From assembly GCA_002384815.1 (NCBI GenBank), contig DGBN01000023.1, forward strand, positions 1-6,657: 6,657 nucleotides of DNA, read 5' to 3'. Positions 6,462-6,657 of the stretch are shown here, in pieces (position 1 is the stretch's first letter; the number at the start of each line of letters is the position of its first letter). The notes beneath the pieces are model-generated. The model worked only from the letters and a program-made list of their open reading frames with translations, was not told the DNA's origin and did not search any database. A program made the position numbers and the translations under genes. This stretch comes from Oxalobacteraceae bacterium UBA4003 (lineage in GTDB: Bacteria > Pseudomonadota > Gammaproteobacteria > Burkholderiales > Burkholderiaceae_D).

Positions 6462-6599
6462 TTCCAGTTTGGGTATAGTTAGGGACCACCCCTAGCTAGG
6501 TAAGACCAGCTGGTTAAACGCGCAACTCAAGCAGAAGGTTGCGCGGCCATGCACAACGGCAGGTTCAAAGACGCTGATGGACGAACAGCGAAACTGGAA
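6462..6599 (+). ncRNA. Candidate structured RNA or cruciform region (low confidence)
   Basis: A perfect 9-bp long-range inverted repeat, TTCCAGTTT (6462-6470) with AAACTGGAA (6591-6599), encloses two perfect palindromes (6491-6500 and 6505-6514) and an 8-bp hairpin (CGCGCAAC 6519-6526 with GTTGCGCG 6538-6545, 11-base loop). A TATAGT hexamer at 6474-6479 resembles a -10 but has no good -35 at the usual spacing. The nesting resembles a folded RNA, yet no known family is recognised, and DNA-level function is equally possible. Confidence 0.25.
6491..6514. repeat. Two perfect 10-bp palindromes, CCTAGCTAGG and ACCAGCTGGT
   Basis: CCTAGCTAGG (6491-6500) and ACCAGCTGGT (6505-6514) are each fully self-complementary, share the AGCT centre, and are four bases apart (centres 14 bp apart). 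They may be tandem operator half-sites or part of a larger fold. Confidence 0.5.
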
Positions 6600-6626
6600 T
6601 TTCAGGCGACCTAAAAAATAGGCCAG

Positions 6627-6639
6627 AGACCTTTGGTCT
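6627..6639. repeat. Small hairpin AGACC-TTT-GGTCT
   Basis: AGACC (6627-6631) and GGTCT (6635-6639) form a 5-bp stem near the right edge. ACCTA (6609-6613) and TAGGT (6649-6653) could pair outside it. No long T-run follows, so a terminator is not supported. Confidence 0.35.
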
Positions 6640-6657
6640 GTCCCGGTCTAGGTGGAC

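Larger units (their letters stand above)
6248..6657. other. Gene-free, repeat-rich DNA after tRNA-Leu; possible edge of an integrated element
   Basis: About 410 bases without a supportable gene. The left half (to about 6480) is visibly AT-richer than the chromosomal genes to its left and carries the iterated AGTAC, GTCC and ACTTAA/TTAAGT motifs. The right half is GC-richer and hairpin-rich. Dense short sites next to a tRNA 3' end are the usual look of the attachment region of a tyrosine-recombinase element, and island ends at tRNA-Leu genes are well known. However, no integrase gene and no second copy of the tRNA 3' end occur in the window. An alternative is a regulatory region of a gene starting to the right of the window. 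Confidence 0.45.

Noticed and set aside
6217..6657. Second copy of the tRNA 3' end (attachment-site duplicate)
   Set aside because: I looked for the T-loop and acceptor sequence of the tRNA again to its right and found none in the window; it may lie further away.

Overview
The window looks like a stretch of betaproteobacterial core chromosome that ends, on the right, in about 400 bases of DNA of a different character. The proteins (thioredoxin, Rho and a cysteine-free L31 of type B) and the moderately GC-rich codon use suit the Burkholderiales. My impression from family resemblance is Oxalobacteraceae (Herminiimonas/Janthinobacterium-like), but no search was run.

Layout from left to right: the first 307 codons of an AddB-like DNA-repair nuclease on the minus strand, cut by the left edge (1-923); a divergent intergenic region; trxA (1218-1544) and rho (1661-2926) on the plus strand; a strong bidirectional terminator (2977-3026) shared with a convergent small membrane protein of the UPF0126/YadS (TRIC-like) family (3057-3689, minus); a divergent promoter region with a perfect TATAAT; rpmE2 (3877-4143) with its own UNCG-loop terminator; a 578-residue ArnT/PMT-type membrane glycosyltransferase (4249-5985); and tRNA-Leu(CAA) (6132-6216) with its own promoter and UUCG terminator.

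The genes are mostly single housekeeping units, each with its own start and stop signals. trxA and rho are the only likely co-transcribed pair, because the hairpin between them lacks a U-tract. No defence, secretion or biosynthetic cluster is visible in the window.

The part worth a second look is 6260-6657, just after the tRNA-Leu terminator. It has no convincing gene and is packed with small iterated motifs. AGTAC and GTCC occur in pairs spaced 10 bp (about one helical turn). A dyad ACTTAA-N7-TTAAGT occurs twice, 73 bp apart. Next come two perfect 10-bp palindromes and a region enclosed by a 9-bp long-range inverted repeat. The position at a tRNA 3' end suggests the edge of an integrated element with recombinase or regulator binding sites, but no integrase and no duplicated tRNA end is inside the window. 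The element interpretation is therefore inference.
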